This document shows, piece by piece, positions 1 through 10,043 of a stretch of DNA of 64,000 bases. Made by a program: the position numbers and the translations under genes. The notes beneath the pieces are model-generated. The model searched no databases. It worked only from the letters and a program-made list of their open reading frames with translations, and was not told the origin of the DNA. Positions within the stretch are counted from its first letter, which is position 1. Each line of letters begins with the position of its first letter. This DNA is from Nitratireductor soli (lineage in GTDB: Bacteria; Pseudomonadota; Alphaproteobacteria; Rhizobiales; Rhizobiaceae). The stretch lies in contig NZ_LFVY01000005.1 in assembly GCF_001050155.1 (NCBI RefSeq), positions 124,001 through 188,000 of the forward strand, given 5' to 3'.

Positions 1-947
1 GCATAGCGCTCGAACCAGTATTTGCCGATCAATCCAGCCAGGTAGGCCGTGCCGCAGGCGGAGATTGCGATGCGGTCGATCTTGGCGAAGTCGAACGGCA
101 GATCGAAATTTCCCACCGTACCGGCGCTGAAATCCAGATAATGCGCCAGCGTGTGCGAAATCACCTCCGGCTGCTCATGGATTTCCTTTTCCATGAAATG
201 GCGGTGGTTGCCCTTGTCGACCATCAGGCTGGTGCCGATGGATTGCTGCCGCTGGCGCGCGACGGGCTTGCCGTCCATGTCGAAGATCTCGATGCCGGAG
301 CGCCGCACCACCACCCAATCGCCGTCTTCCAGATAGGTGATGGCGTTGGTGAAGGGGGCCAGCGCGATGGCGTCCGAGCCCAGATACATCTCGCCGTCGC
401 CATGACCGACGGCCAGCGGCGGGCCGTTGCGCGCGCCGACGATGAGGTCGTCGTCGCCGCGGAACATGATGGCCAGAGCGAAGGCGCCGCGCAGCTGTTT
501 CAGCGCGGCGAACGCGGCGTCCCTGGGGGCGGCACCGGAGCGCAGCTCGCGGGCGATCAGATGCGCCACGACCTCGGTGTCGGTCTGCGAGGAGAAGACG
601 AAGCCCTGCCCGGTCAACTCGTCGCGCAGCTCGGAAAAATTCTCGATGATGCCGTTGTGGACGATGGCCACGTCGTCGGCGAAATGCGGATGGGCGTTGG
701 TCTCGTTGGGCACGCCATGGGTCGCCCAGCGCGTGTGTCCGATGCCGATCAGGCCGCCCAGCGGCTCCGCGCCCAGACGCCGTTCCAGATTGACCAGCTT
801 GCCCTCGGCGCGGCGGCGCGCCAGATGGCCGTGTTCGATGGTGGCGACGCCCGCCGAATCATAACCGCGATATTCGAGGCGCTTTAGCGCATCGACGATC
901 AGAGGGGCGACCGGCGTATGCCCGACAATGCCAACGATTCCACACAT
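1..947 (-). CDS. glmS: Glutamine--fructose-6-phosphate aminotransferase (isomerizing), N-terminal part
   Basis: Catalyses the first step of UDP-GlcNAc synthesis, making glucosamine-6-phosphate from fructose-6-phosphate and glutamine in the cytoplasm. About 315 residues are visible; the remaining sugar-isomerase (SIS) part runs off the left edge. The protein begins MCGIVGIVGH, so Cys2 becomes the N-terminal nucleophile of a class II glutamine amidotransferase domain after Met removal. The class II motifs GYDSAGVA, GHTRWATHG and HNGIIEN follow. The first SIS domain starts near residue 295 with ISACGTAYLAG. The start is fixed by the need for Cys2. It lies downstream of glmU on the same strand (187 bp gap), so consecutive steps of the amino-sugar pathway are paired. 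The family is certain. Confidence 0.97.
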   Translation of the reverse strand, partial: MCGIVGIVGHTPVAPLIVDALKRLEYRGYDSAGVATIEHGHLARRRAEGKLVNLERRLGAEPLGGLIGIGHTRWATHGVPNETNAHPHFADDVAIVHNGIIENFSELRDELTGQGFVFSSQTDTEVVAHLIARELRSGAAPRDAAFAALKQLRGAFALAIMFRGDDDLIVGARNGPPLAVGHGDGEMYLGSDAIALAPFTNAITYLEDGDWVVVRRSGIEIFDMDGKPVARQRQQSIGTSLMVDKGNHRHFMEKEIHEQPEVISHTLAHYLDFSAGTVGNFDLPFDFAKIDRIAISACGTAYLAGLIGKYWFERY

Positions 948-1134
948 GTGACGGCCCTAGCCTCCCACCGAATTTGCCCAAGACCCAATCCTGCCGTTCT
1001 TCTAGAGCGCCGGCGAAGCGGGTAAAAATCAACAAGTCTTTCAGTCCATTTCAGCTTCAGCGGGTAACGGACGCTATGGATATCCGTACCGCAACCGTCT
1101 TGAAACTCCGTTACGCAAATCCGCTCAAGGCGCT

Positions 1135-2514
1135 TTATTTCTTCGCCTTCAGCGCGGCCAGCCGCTCGCGCAACCGCTTGCCAAAACCTTCGCGTGTCGA
1201 CTGGCGCGCACGGCCGAAAGCCAGGGCGTCGGCGGGCACCGATTCGGTGATGACGCTGCCCGAGGCGATATAGGCGCCGGCGCCGATGGTGACCGGGGCG
1301 ACGAGCGAGGAATTGGTGCCGACAAAGGCGCCGGGCTCGACATCGGTGAAATGTTTCGAGAACCCGTCATAGTTGCAGGTGATGGTGCCGGCGCCGATAT
1401 TGGCCTTCGCGCCGATCCGCGCGTCGCCGATATAGGACAGATGCGGAACCTTGGCGCCCGGCTCTATGCGCGCCTTCTTGATCTCGACGAAATTGCCGAT
1501 CTTGGCGCCCGTCATGATTTCCGCGCCGGGCCGCAACCGGGCGAAAGGACCAATCGCGGCGCCGTCTTCCACGCGCGCCTCCTCAATGTGACAGCAGGCG
1601 TGGATGACGACATTGGCGCCGATGACGGCGCCCGGACCGAAGAAGACGTTCGGCTCCAGAACCGTATCCGCGCCGATCACCGTGTCATGGGCGAAGAATA
1701 CGGTTTCGGGGGCGATCATCGTCACGCCATCGAGCATCGCCTGCCGGCGGCGGCGGCGCTGCCAGATGGCTTCGGCCTCCGCCAGCTCGGCGCGGTTGTT
1801 GATGCCCAGCGCGCTTTCGAAATCTGCCTCGATGGCGCGCACCGTCATGCCCTGCCCGGCGGCGATCTCGACAATGTCCGTCAGATAATACTCGCCCTTG
1901 GCGTTGTCGTTGCCGACGGCGTCGAGCAGCGACAGGGCTTTTGCACCGGCAATGGCCATCGCTCCGCCGTTGCAAAAGGTGATGCGCCGCTCCTCGTCCG
2001 TGCAGTCCTTTTCCTCGCGAATGGCGGTCAGGGCGTCGCCCTTTTCGATCAGCCTTCCATAGCCGGTCGGCCGTTCGGTGCGAAAGCCCATGACGACCAC
2101 GTCGGCGCCCACTGCCAGGGCCGCGCGCATCTGGCGAAGGGCATCGCGGGCGATCAACGGCGTGTCGCCGAAGGTCACCAGAATGTCATCGTAACCACGG
2201 GCGATTGCCGCGCGGGCGGCCAGCACCGCGTGTCCGGTTCCCAGCCTCTCGGCCTGAACGAAACTTTCCACACGGGGCGCAAAAGAACCGGCGGCGGCCG
2301 TCACCGCATCGGCGCCATGGCCGACCACCAGCGCGGTGTCGCCGCCGCCGGCCTCTTGCACGGCGCGCGCCACATGGGCCAGCATTTCCAGCCCGGCGAT
2401 CTTGTGCAGGACCTTCGGCGTGGCGCTTTTCATGCGTGTGCCCTCGCCTGCGGCGAGAATGACGGAAAGGCAACTGCGTTCATTCAGCGATGGCAGCGAT
2501 GGCAAGGATGGCAT
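1135..2514 (-). CDS. glmU: Bifunctional N-acetylglucosamine-1-phosphate uridyltransferase / glucosamine-1-phosphate acetyltransferase
   Basis: Acetylates GlcN-1-P and uridylates GlcNAc-1-P to give UDP-GlcNAc for peptidoglycan and lipid A. The N-terminal Rossmann pyrophosphorylase carries [11 protein letters not shown]. The C-terminal half is a left-handed beta-helix of hexapeptide repeats (for example [32 protein letters not shown]) and ends in a basic tail. The start is uncertain. The ATG at 2514 gives [15 protein letters not shown] before the catalytic fold and best fits the usual family length (about 459 aa). In-frame ATG 2556 and GTG 2559 would add 14-15 residues. The N-terminus contains a 9-nt tandem repeat encoding repeated Leu-Pro-Ser. 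glmU lies between ccdA and glmS, all on the minus strand. Confidence 0.95.
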   Translation of the reverse strand: MPSLPSLPSLNERSCLSVILAAGEGTRMKSATPKVLHKIAGLEMLAHVARAVQEAGGGDTALVVGHGADAVTAAAGSFAPRVESFVQAERLGTGHAVLAARAAIARGYDDILVTFGDTPLIARDALRQMRAALAVGADVVVMGFRTERPTGYGRLIEKGDALTAIREEKDCTDEERRITFCNGGAMAIAGAKALSLLDAVGNDNAKGEYYLTDIVEIAAGQGMTVRAIEADFESALGINNRAELAEAEAIWQRRRRRQAMLDGVTMIAPETVFFAHDTVIGADTVLEPNVFFGPGAVIGANVVIHACCHIEEARVEDGAAIGPFARLRPGAEIMTGAKIGNFVEIKKARIEPGAKVPHLSYIGDARIGAKANIGAGTITCNYDGFSKHFTDVEPGAFVGTNSSLVAPVTIGAGAYIASGSVITESVPADALAFGRARQSTREGFGKRLRERLAALKAKK

Positions 2515-2565
2515 GGAGACGACCCGTCGCGGTTCAGAATCGGCCCTGTTTAGCATCACAGCGGC

Positions 2566-2631
2566 CTAGTGCAACGCTTCAGTAGAAATGAAGGCTTCGC
2601 ATTCATTTCTACTGAAGCAAAGTTGCCCTAG
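2566..2631. repeat. CTAG-bounded perfect hairpin between ccdA and glmU
   Basis: A 17-bp perfect inverted repeat (2576-2592 with 2602-2618, 9-nt loop) lies inside a second short stem, GCAAC (2571-2575) with GTTGC (2622-2626), separated from it by AAA on one side. The whole is bounded by CTAG at 2566-2569 and 2628-2631. No U-tract follows in either direction, so it is not a classical intrinsic terminator. The architecture resembles the third hairpin of the repeat at 23060-23166. Confidence 0.75.
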
Positions 2632-2664
2632 AATCAATATTTTAGCGGCACCAATGCCACGGCG

Positions 2665-3423
2665 TCAGCCGAGCCTGCCAAGGGCTGGAAAGGTTTCCAG
2701 AAGCCAGAATGCCATGGATTGCATGCCGCCGGTGAGAAACAGCACGCCGGCCAGCACCAGCAGGCCGCCCATCACCTTCTCGACGCGGCCGAGATGCATG
2801 CGGAAACGCGACAGGAAGCGCATGAAGCTGCTCGAGAACAGGGCGGCGATGAGGAACGGGATGCCGAGGCCCAGCGAATAGACCGCCAGCAGCGCCGCGC
2901 CGGCGCCGACCGTTTCGCGCCCGCCGGCCAGCGTCAGGATCGGCCCCAGCACCGGGCCGATGCAGGGCGTCCAGCCGAAAGCGAAGGCCAGGCCCATGAC
3001 ATAGGCGCCAAGCCCGGTCGCCGGCTTGCCGCCCGCTTGAAAACGCGCTTCGCGCGACAAGAACGGTATGCGCAGGATGCCGAGGAAATTCAGCCCCATC
3101 AGGATGATGACGATGCCGGCAGCGATGGCCAGTTCCTGCTGCCAGGCGCGCAGCACCGCGCCGATGCTCGAGGCGCCGGCGCCGAGCAGGACAAACACGG
3201 TGGTGAACCCCAGAACGAAGGCGAGCGAGGCGGAAAACAGCGCCATGCGCGTTTGGCTCGGCGCGGCGCGCGCGCCATCCGCCGGCGCCCGGCCCTGAAA
3301 CTCCTCGACCGAAACACCCGCCATGTAGCAGAGGTAGGGCGGCACGAGCGGCAGCACGCAGGGCGAAAGAAACGACAGGGCGCCGGCCCCCAATGCGCTC
3401 AGATAACCGACATCAACCGCCAT
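2665..3423 (-). CDS. ccdA: Cytochrome c biogenesis protein CcdA (DsbD-like thiol transporter)
   Basis: Inner-membrane protein of 252 aa that moves reducing equivalents from cytoplasmic thioredoxin to periplasmic thiol partners, supporting cytochrome c maturation. The sequence starts MAVDVGYLSALGAGALSFLSPCVLPLVPPYLCYMAG. The first membrane segment holds the conserved FLSPCVLPLVP motif with its redox Cys. The second redox Cys is in GWTPCIGPVLGPIL. About six hydrophobic segments are visible, as expected for the family. The insert between the first helices (FQGRAPADGARAAPSQ) is unusually Ala/Pro-rich. It lies upstream of glmU on the same strand. No periplasmic partner gene is adjacent. Confidence 0.95.
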   Translation of the reverse strand: MAVDVGYLSALGAGALSFLSPCVLPLVPPYLCYMAGVSVEEFQGRAPADGARAAPSQTRMALFSASLAFVLGFTTVFVLLGAGASSIGAVLRAWQQELAIAAGIVIILMGLNFLGILRIPFLSREARFQAGGKPATGLGAYVMGLAFAFGWTPCIGPVLGPILTLAGGRETVGAGAALLAVYSLGLGIPFLIAALFSSSFMRFLSRFRMHLGRVEKVMGGLLVLAGVLFLTGGMQSMAFWLLETFPALGRLG

Positions 3424-3615
3424 GCTTCATTTCCCGTGCGTTCCGTTTCGTCCGTTCGCTCACCCGCCCCGGCATCCGGCGAGCCGAGCGTGATCCCTAT
3501 ACGCACACGGATTTGCCGGCGCCAATCACCTTTGCGTGGCATGTGGTCGCGACGCGGGGAGAGGAAGCCCGGCCGACAGGCGAAAAAATGCGGCGGCACA
3601 TCGGCGGTTTTGCGG

Positions 3616-3644
3616 TTGACCGGCGATAAGCGCCTCTCTATGTT
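3616..3644 (+). promoter_or_regulatory. Sigma-70-type promoter for tRNA-Lys
   Basis: TTGACC at 3616-3621 and TATGTT at 3639-3644 are separated by exactly 17 bp. This would start transcription about 30 nt upstream of the mature tRNA 5' end at 3680. It is a good match to the rhizobial housekeeping promoter and sits where expected. Confidence 0.6.
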
Positions 3645-3679
3645 CCGCGCACTTTCCAGGCCCTGCTCGGGGCCCCCGG

Positions 3680-3755
3680 GAGCGCGTAGCTCAGTTGGTA
3701 GAGCAACTGACTTTTAATCAGTAGGTCCAGGGTTCGAGCCCCTGCGCGCTCACCA
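3680..3755 (+). tRNA. tRNA-Lys (anticodon TTT)
   Basis: A complete 76-nt cloverleaf with encoded CCA. Acceptor stem GAGCGCG pairs with CGCGCTC, followed by A and CCA. The D arm is GCTC-AGTTGGTA-GAGC, the anticodon arm ACTGA-CTTTTAA-TCAGT with anticodon TTT, and the T arm CAGGG-TTCGAGC-CCCTG. All stems pair without mismatch. It stands alone, not in a tRNA cluster, and the stop codon of the convergent transporter gene lies 11 bp past its 3' end. Confidence 0.98.
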
Positions 3756-3766
3756 GAAATCAACAA

Positions 3767-4642
3767 TCAGTTCGACGATTGCACCGGCCGCCGGTTGAGC
3801 AGCCAGACGAAGGCTGCGCAGGTCAGGTACGACATGACCCCGTAAAGGCCCGGTGGGATGGCCATTTGCGAATCGTTCAGCATGAACTCGCTGAGCGCGA
3901 TGGTGATGACCAGCGCCGCATTGTGAATGCCGATCGACATGGCAAGCGCCACCGCCTGTGGTTGGGCGACGCCGAGCATTTTTGGCACCACATATCCGAT
4001 CGCCAGGCTCAGCACGTTGAAGATCAAAACGGTCGTACCAATCGCCGGGCCCCACTTCAGCAGCAAATCCCAATGGCTGACCAGGGCGAAGACGATCACC
4101 AGTGCCAGGAACAGCGAGGCCAGCAGCTTGACCGGCCGGTCAAGGCGGCGCGCGAGTTCGGCGCGGCGGCTGCGAATGACGGCGCCGACGATCGCCGGCA
4201 CCAGGGCGATGGCAAAAATCTGCAGCACCTGCATCGCTTGAAGCCCGACCGCGCGTTGCTCGCCGAGGAAGTGCGCCACGGACAGGTTGGCGATGATCGG
4301 CAGGCTGAACATGGCGAGGACGGAGGTCACCGCTGCGAATGCGAGGCTGAGCGCGACATCGCCGCGGGCGAGATGCGTGTAGAGCGCCGCTGTCGTGCCG
4401 GCGGGACTGGCCGCCAGAAGCATCATGCCGACGGAGATGGAAACCGGCAGGCCGGAAACGGTGAGAAGGACGAAACAGAGGAGCGGCAGGAGCACGATCT
4501 GACAGCACAGGCCGATGATCAGAGGCCGCGGCTTGGCAATCACCTGCAGGAAATCTTCGATCCGAAGCGAAAGCCCCAGTCCCAGCATGATGATGACCAA
4601 AGCGACTGGCAGGCCGACATTGATGGCAAGACCGGGTTCCAT
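3767..4642 (-). CDS. Bile acid:sodium symporter (BASS) family protein
   Basis: Polytopic inner-membrane transporter of 291 aa in the BASS/SBF superfamily. Bacterial members carry organic anions such as pantoate, 2-keto acids or bile-acid-like compounds; the substrate here cannot be named. Hydrophobic segments alternate with short loops throughout. The conserved core ASPAGTTAALYTHLARGDVALSL corresponds to the ion-binding crossover region, and GIHNAALVITIA to the second crossover. The open frame extends 41 codons upstream, but the ATG at 4642 starts MEPGLAINVGLPVALVIIM, which fits the family. The gene converges on tRNA-Lys (11 bp) and is divergent from the exported protein at 4861. Confidence 0.85.
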   Translation of the reverse strand: MEPGLAINVGLPVALVIIMLGLGLSLRIEDFLQVIAKPRPLIIGLCCQIVLLPLLCFVLLTVSGLPVSISVGMMLLAASPAGTTAALYTHLARGDVALSLAFAAVTSVLAMFSLPIIANLSVAHFLGEQRAVGLQAMQVLQIFAIALVPAIVGAVIRSRRAELARRLDRPVKLLASLFLALVIVFALVSHWDLLLKWGPAIGTTVLIFNVLSLAIGYVVPKMLGVAQPQAVALAMSIGIHNAALVITIALSEFMLNDSQMAIPPGLYGVMSYLTCAAFVWLLNRRPVQSSN

Positions 4643-4860
4643 GCGTTTTCGCCCCTCGTGAATCACCCAGTTCGGACTATCCGAGCTTCCTGCGCGATGC
4701 GCAAGCAGCCGACCAAACTGATGCTGCCAGAGTTCCGGCTCATTCCTGCCAGGCGGCGCTGCCATGACGGGGAATTCGATTGCATCCGGCTTGCAGAAGC
4801 GTTTCAGTGCTGGCCATGCCTTGATTGGAGCGTGGACGGCCTGGCCATGGAAACGAAATG

Positions 4861-5289
4861 ATGACGATCCGCTTCGGTTCTTGCCTTTTCAGTTTGAGCC
4901 TTGCGCTCGCTCTGGCCGTCAACGCGTCGCTGCCGGCCATGGCGGACGACAATCCGACAATCTCCGCCTGGTACGCGGCATTGATCGACAGTGATCGCGC
5001 GGGGTTCGGCGAATTGCTGGCCGTCGATGCGGTGATCGTGCTGCAGGATCTCGGCATCACGCAGACGAAGGCCGAGTTCATCGCCGCGCTCGACGCGTGG
5101 GAAACGGCCGCCGAAGGCGTCCGGATCAGGCATCGCGTCGATGGCGGCGAGAACGGCCTCATCGCGGTGGCGGTGTGTTACGATTTTCCCGACAATCAGC
5201 TCCTGACGCGGGAATTGTCCGCGATCGAGGCCAACCGGATCACGAAAAGCGTCCAGGCCGGCGTGTCGGACGATTGCGGCGATCTGTGA
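4861..5289 (+). CDS. Small exported NTF2/SnoaL-like protein
   Basis: A 142-aa protein of unknown function. Residues 1 to about 28 form a clear Sec signal peptide (hydrophobic core SLSLALALAV, Ala-rich cleavage region ending near AMAD). The mature part, beginning DDNPTISAWYAALIDSDRAG, resembles the SnoaL/NTF2 fold: an amphipathic helix followed by strands, as in small periplasmic nuclear-transport-factor-like proteins. Two Cys in the mature part could form a disulfide. The start could also be the ATG at 4858. It is divergent from the BASS transporter and converges on glpK with a 16-bp gap. The fold assignment is by pattern only. Confidence 0.6.
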   Translation: MTIRFGSCLFSLSLALALAVNASLPAMADDNPTISAWYAALIDSDRAGFGELLAVDAVIVLQDLGITQTKAEFIAALDAWETAAEGVRIRHRVDGGENGLIAVAVCYDFPDNQLLTRELSAIEANRITKSVQAGVSDDCGDL

Positions 5290-5305
5290 AACCTGGCGCC
5301 GCTGG

Positions 5306-6799
5306 CTAAGACGAAGACAGCGTGCGGCGCACCGCGTCGCGCCAGCCTTTCAGCCGCTCTTTGCGCTCTGCTTCACCCATTTGCGGCGTGAACTGCCGGT
5401 CGAGCGCCCAGGCCCTGGCGAATGTCGCCGCATCGGGCCACACACCTGCCCGCGATCCGGCCAGCCACGCGGCGCCCAGCGCCGTGGTTTCCAGCATGGT
5501 CGGCCGGTCGACGGGCGCGTCGAGCATGTCGGCCACGCATTGCATCGTCCAGTCGCTCGCCACCATGCCGCCATCGACACGCAGAACTGTACTGCCGGCG
5601 CCGCCCTTCCAATCCTTGCGCATGGCGTCGAGCAGGTCGCGCGTCTGGTAGGCAACGGATTCCAAGGTCGCGCGGGCAAACTCCGCCGGGCCGGTGTTGC
5701 GCGTCAGGCCGAAGATCGCGCCGCGCGCCTCGGCGTCCCAATAGGGCGCGCCCAGGCCGACAAAGGCCGGCACGAGATAGACATGCTGCGTCGGATCGGC
5801 CTTCGCGGCAAGCGCCCCGGAATCGGCCGCCCTGCCGATCACCTTCAGCCCGTCGCGCAGCCATTGCACGGCCGCGCCCGCGACGAAAATCGACCCTTCC
5901 AGCGCATAGGTGGTCTTGCCGCCGAGCCGATAGGCGATGGTGGTGAGCAGCCGGTTCTTCGAGCGCACCAGCGTCTCGCCGGTGTTGAGCACGGCGAAGC
6001 AGCCTGTTCCGTAAGTGGCCTTCAGCATGCCCGGTTCGAAACAGGCCTGGCCGATGACCGCCGCCTGCTGGTCGCCGGCAACGCCGAGAATGGGGATTTC
6101 GGCGCCGAACAGTTTCTTGTCGGTGACGCCGAAATCGTCTGCGCAGTCCTTCACCTGCGGCAGCATCACCCTCGGAATGTCGAGGATTTTCAGCAGCGTG
6201 TCGTCCCAGGCATTGGTCTTGATGTTGTAAAGCAGCGTGCGCGAGGCGTTGGTGGCGTCGGTGACGTGCGAGCGGCCGCCGGTCAGGCGCCAGATGAGAA
6301 AGCTGTCGATGGTGCCGGCCATCAGCTCGCCGTTTTCGGCGCGCTGGCGCGCGCCCTTCACGCGTTCGAGGATCCAGGCAAGCTTGGTGCCGGAGAAATA
6401 GGGATCGAGCAACAGGCCGGTCCTGGCGGTGAAGGTCTTTTCCAGACCCTGCTTCTTGAGCTTTTCGCACAGCGGCGCGGTGCGGCGATCCTGCCAGACG
6501 ATGGCGTTGTGGATCGGGCGGCCTGTATCGCGCTCCCAGACGACCACGGTCTCGCGCTGGTTGGTGATGCCGATCGCGGCGATGTCGCCGCCCGTGAGCT
6601 TCGCCTTGCGCAGCGCGGCGCGGACGGTGGCGACGACGCTCTTCCAGATGTCTTCCGGATCATGTTCGACCCAGCCGGAATCGGGATAATGCTGCGGAAA
6701 CTCCTTCTGCCCGGTGGCGATGGCCCGCATCTTGCCGTCGAAGACGATCGCCCGGCTCGATGTCGTGCCCTGGTCGATCGCCAATATGTGGCGGTTCAT
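5306..6799 (-). CDS. glpK: Glycerol kinase
   Basis: Phosphorylates cytoplasmic glycerol to sn-glycerol-3-phosphate with ATP. This traps glycerol brought in by the GlpSTPQ transporter encoded upstream. At 497 aa it has standard FGGY-kinase length. Motifs visible are [15 protein letters not shown] (phosphate-binding, residues 6-20), [37 protein letters not shown] and, in the C-terminal half, [21 protein letters not shown]. It is the last gene of the glycerol block, separated from glpV by 264 bp that hold palindromic repeats and a strong hairpin. It may therefore be expressed at a different level from the transporter. Confidence 0.98.
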   Translation of the reverse strand: MNRHILAIDQGTTSSRAIVFDGKMRAIATGQKEFPQHYPDSGWVEHDPEDIWKSVVATVRAALRKAKLTGGDIAAIGITNQRETVVVWERDTGRPIHNAIVWQDRRTAPLCEKLKKQGLEKTFTARTGLLLDPYFSGTKLAWILERVKGARQRAENGELMAGTIDSFLIWRLTGGRSHVTDATNASRTLLYNIKTNAWDDTLLKILDIPRVMLPQVKDCADDFGVTDKKLFGAEIPILGVAGDQQAAVIGQACFEPGMLKATYGTGCFAVLNTGETLVRSKNRLLTTIAYRLGGKTTYALEGSIFVAGAAVQWLRDGLKVIGRAADSGALAAKADPTQHVYLVPAFVGLGAPYWDAEARGAIFGLTRNTGPAEFARATLESVAYQTRDLLDAMRKDWKGGAGSTVLRVDGGMVASDWTMQCVADMLDAPVDRPTMLETTALGAAWLAGSRAGVWPDAATFARAWALDRQFTPQMGEAERKERLKGWRDAVRRTLSSS

Positions 6800-6851
6800 G
6801 CTTCCTCCCGTCCTGGGCTCTTTCGGCGTCGAGGATATGGTGATGCTCAGG

Positions 6852-6973
6852 CATGGATCCTCGGGTCAAGCCCGAGGATGACGAAACAATGTGTTTGCTC
6901 AGATTGCCAAGGTTGGCGATTGGTCGCAATGCCTCTGCCATCGTCATCCTCGGGCTTGACCCGAGGATCCATG
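6852..6973. repeat. Pair of 33-bp inverted palindromic repeats
   Basis: The 33 bp at 6852-6884 and at 6941-6973 are exact reverse complements. Each copy is itself a hairpin (CCTCGGG, loop TCAA or TTGA, CCCGAGG). This is the intergenic palindrome core very common in rhizobial genomes. The pair lies in the glpV-glpK spacer, so the glp transcript can fold either into two small hairpins or one long one. Confidence 0.9.
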
Positions 6974-7016
6974 CCGGAACGATCCCGCTCCGCAGGCTCG
7001 CCGGTCTTGTTCGCTC

Positions 7017-7043
7017 GTGGAGGCGGACCTGCGCCGCCTCCAC
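7017..7043 (-). other. Hairpin downstream of glpV
   Basis: A perfect 10-bp stem (GTGGAGGCGG at 7017-7026 with CCGCCTCCAC at 7034-7043, 7-nt loop) lies about 20 nt past the glpV stop in the direction of transcription. No U-tract follows. It is more likely an mRNA 3'-end stabiliser or partial attenuator before glpK than a full intrinsic terminator. Confidence 0.6.
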
Positions 7044-7063
7044 GGATCGTGGCTCGAAAAGCC

Positions 7064-8794
<1,731 letters not shown>

Positions 8795-8931
8795 TTCAAA
8801 CTCCTCCTCCTGTTTCCGCATGCTTTACGCGAATGCGGTTGTGGCGATTTTCCCCTGCCGTTCCTGATGCAGAGACAAGCGCCTGTTTCGCCGGAACGCC
8901 GTTTGGCATTCCCGCGTTTCACTGCCGATGG

Positions 8932-9216
8932 CTAAACCCAGCGGAAAACCGCAAAGGCATAAGCCAGCGACAAGACCGTGCCGCCCCAAAGCGACAAGTC
9001 CGTAAACCCAAGCCATCCGAGATGGATGAACGCGCTGCCCAGAAGCGAGATGAACAGCCGGTCGCCGCGCGTCGTGTCGAGACCGAGGATGCCGTGGCGC
9101 GGACCGCCGCCGGGGCTCGCCCATTCCCAGACCGTCATGGCGCAGAGCAGCGCCAGGATGACGGCGAAGAAGGTCGCCGTCTGCCAGGTCCAGGCCATCC
9201 AGGTGAGATCAAGCAT
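8932..9216 (-). CDS. glpU: Small membrane protein of the glycerol ABC transporter operon (DUF2160)
   Basis: A 94-aa integral membrane protein with two or three hydrophobic segments (about residues 11-31, 53-70 and 76-92). It matches the DUF2160 family found only beside glycerol/polyol ABC transporters of this type. Its biochemical role is not known; a role in transporter assembly or stability is an inference from strict synteny. It starts 26 bp after glpQ and is followed by 137 bp before glpV. The ATG at 9216 is preceded by GGGAGGAACC, a good ribosome-binding site. Confidence 0.85.
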   Translation of the reverse strand: MLDLTWMAWTWQTATFFAVILALLCAMTVWEWASPGGGPRHGILGLDTTRGDRLFISLLGSAFIHLGWLGFTDLSLWGGTVLSLAYAFAVFRWV

Positions 9217-9242
9217 ATGGTTCCTCCCTGTCCGAACCGGGC

Positions 9243-10043
9243 CTACACCCGCCCGAGGGCGAAGCCCTTGGCGATGTAGTTGCGGACGAAATAGATGACG
9301 ATGGCGCCTGGAATGATGGTCAGCACGCCGGCGGCGGCCAGCAGGCCAAGCTCGTATCCGGACGTGCTGGCCGTGCGCGTCATGACGGCGGCGATGGGCT
9401 TGGCGGCGACCGAGGTCAGCGTCTTGGCCAGAAGCAGCTCCACCCATGAGAACATGAAGCAGAAGAAGGCCGTGACACCGATGCCCGAGGCGATCAGCGG
9501 CATGAAGATCTTGACGAAGAAGCGCGGGAACGAATAGCCGTCGATATAGGCCGTCTCGTCGATCTCCTTCGGCACGCCCGACATGAAGCCTTCGAGGATC
9601 CAGACGGCCAGCGGAATGTTGAACAGGCAATGGGCCAGCGCCACGGCCCAGGGCGTGTCGAACAGGCCGATCGCCGAATAGAGTTGGTAGAAGGGCAAGG
9701 CAAAAACCGCCGGCGGCGCCATGCGGTTGGTCAGGAGCCAGAAGAACAGATGCTTGTCGCCAAGGAAGCGGTAGCGCGAGAAGGCATAGGCCGCCGGCAG
9801 AGCGAATGAAACGGAAATCACCGTGTTTATAAGCACATAGCTGATCGAGCTGATGTATCCATTATACCAGACCGGATTGGTCAGGATCTCCACATAACTG
9901 GCCGTGGTGAAATTCTTCGGCCACGGGCTGAAGCCGCCGAGGATCTCGTTGGTGGTCTTGAACGACATGTTGACCAGCCAGTAGATCGGCAGGAGCAGGA
10001 AGGTGATGTAGAGCGTCGGCACGAGCCACTTCGTCAGTCTCAT
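9243..10043 (-). CDS. glpQ: Glycerol ABC transporter permease (second subunit)
   Basis: Inner-membrane permease of 266 aa of the MalG/UgpE type. It forms half of the translocation pore with GlpP. About six membrane segments are present. The cytoplasmic EAA loop that contacts the ATPase appears as KEIDETAYIDGYSFPRFFVKI. The start ATG overlaps the stop codon of glpP by the ATGA tetranucleotide (10040-10043), indicating translational coupling. The sequence ends VRNYIAKGFALGRV, typical of MalG-type permeases. Confidence 0.94.
   Translation of the reverse strand: MRLTKWLVPTLYITFLLLPIYWLVNMSFKTTNEILGGFSPWPKNFTTASYVEILTNPVWYNGYISSISYVLINTVISVSFALPAAYAFSRYRFLGDKHLFFWLLTNRMAPPAVFALPFYQLYSAIGLFDTPWAVALAHCLFNIPLAVWILEGFMSGVPKEIDETAYIDGYSFPRFFVKIFMPLIASGIGVTAFFCFMFSWVELLLAKTLTSVAAKPIAAVMTRTASTSGYELGLLAAAGVLTIIPGAIVIYFVRNYIAKGFALGRV

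Noticed and set aside
3680-3755. tRNA-Lys as an integration site of a genomic island
   Set aside because: No integrase gene and no direct repeat of the tRNA 3' end were seen in the window, and neighbouring genes have similar base composition.
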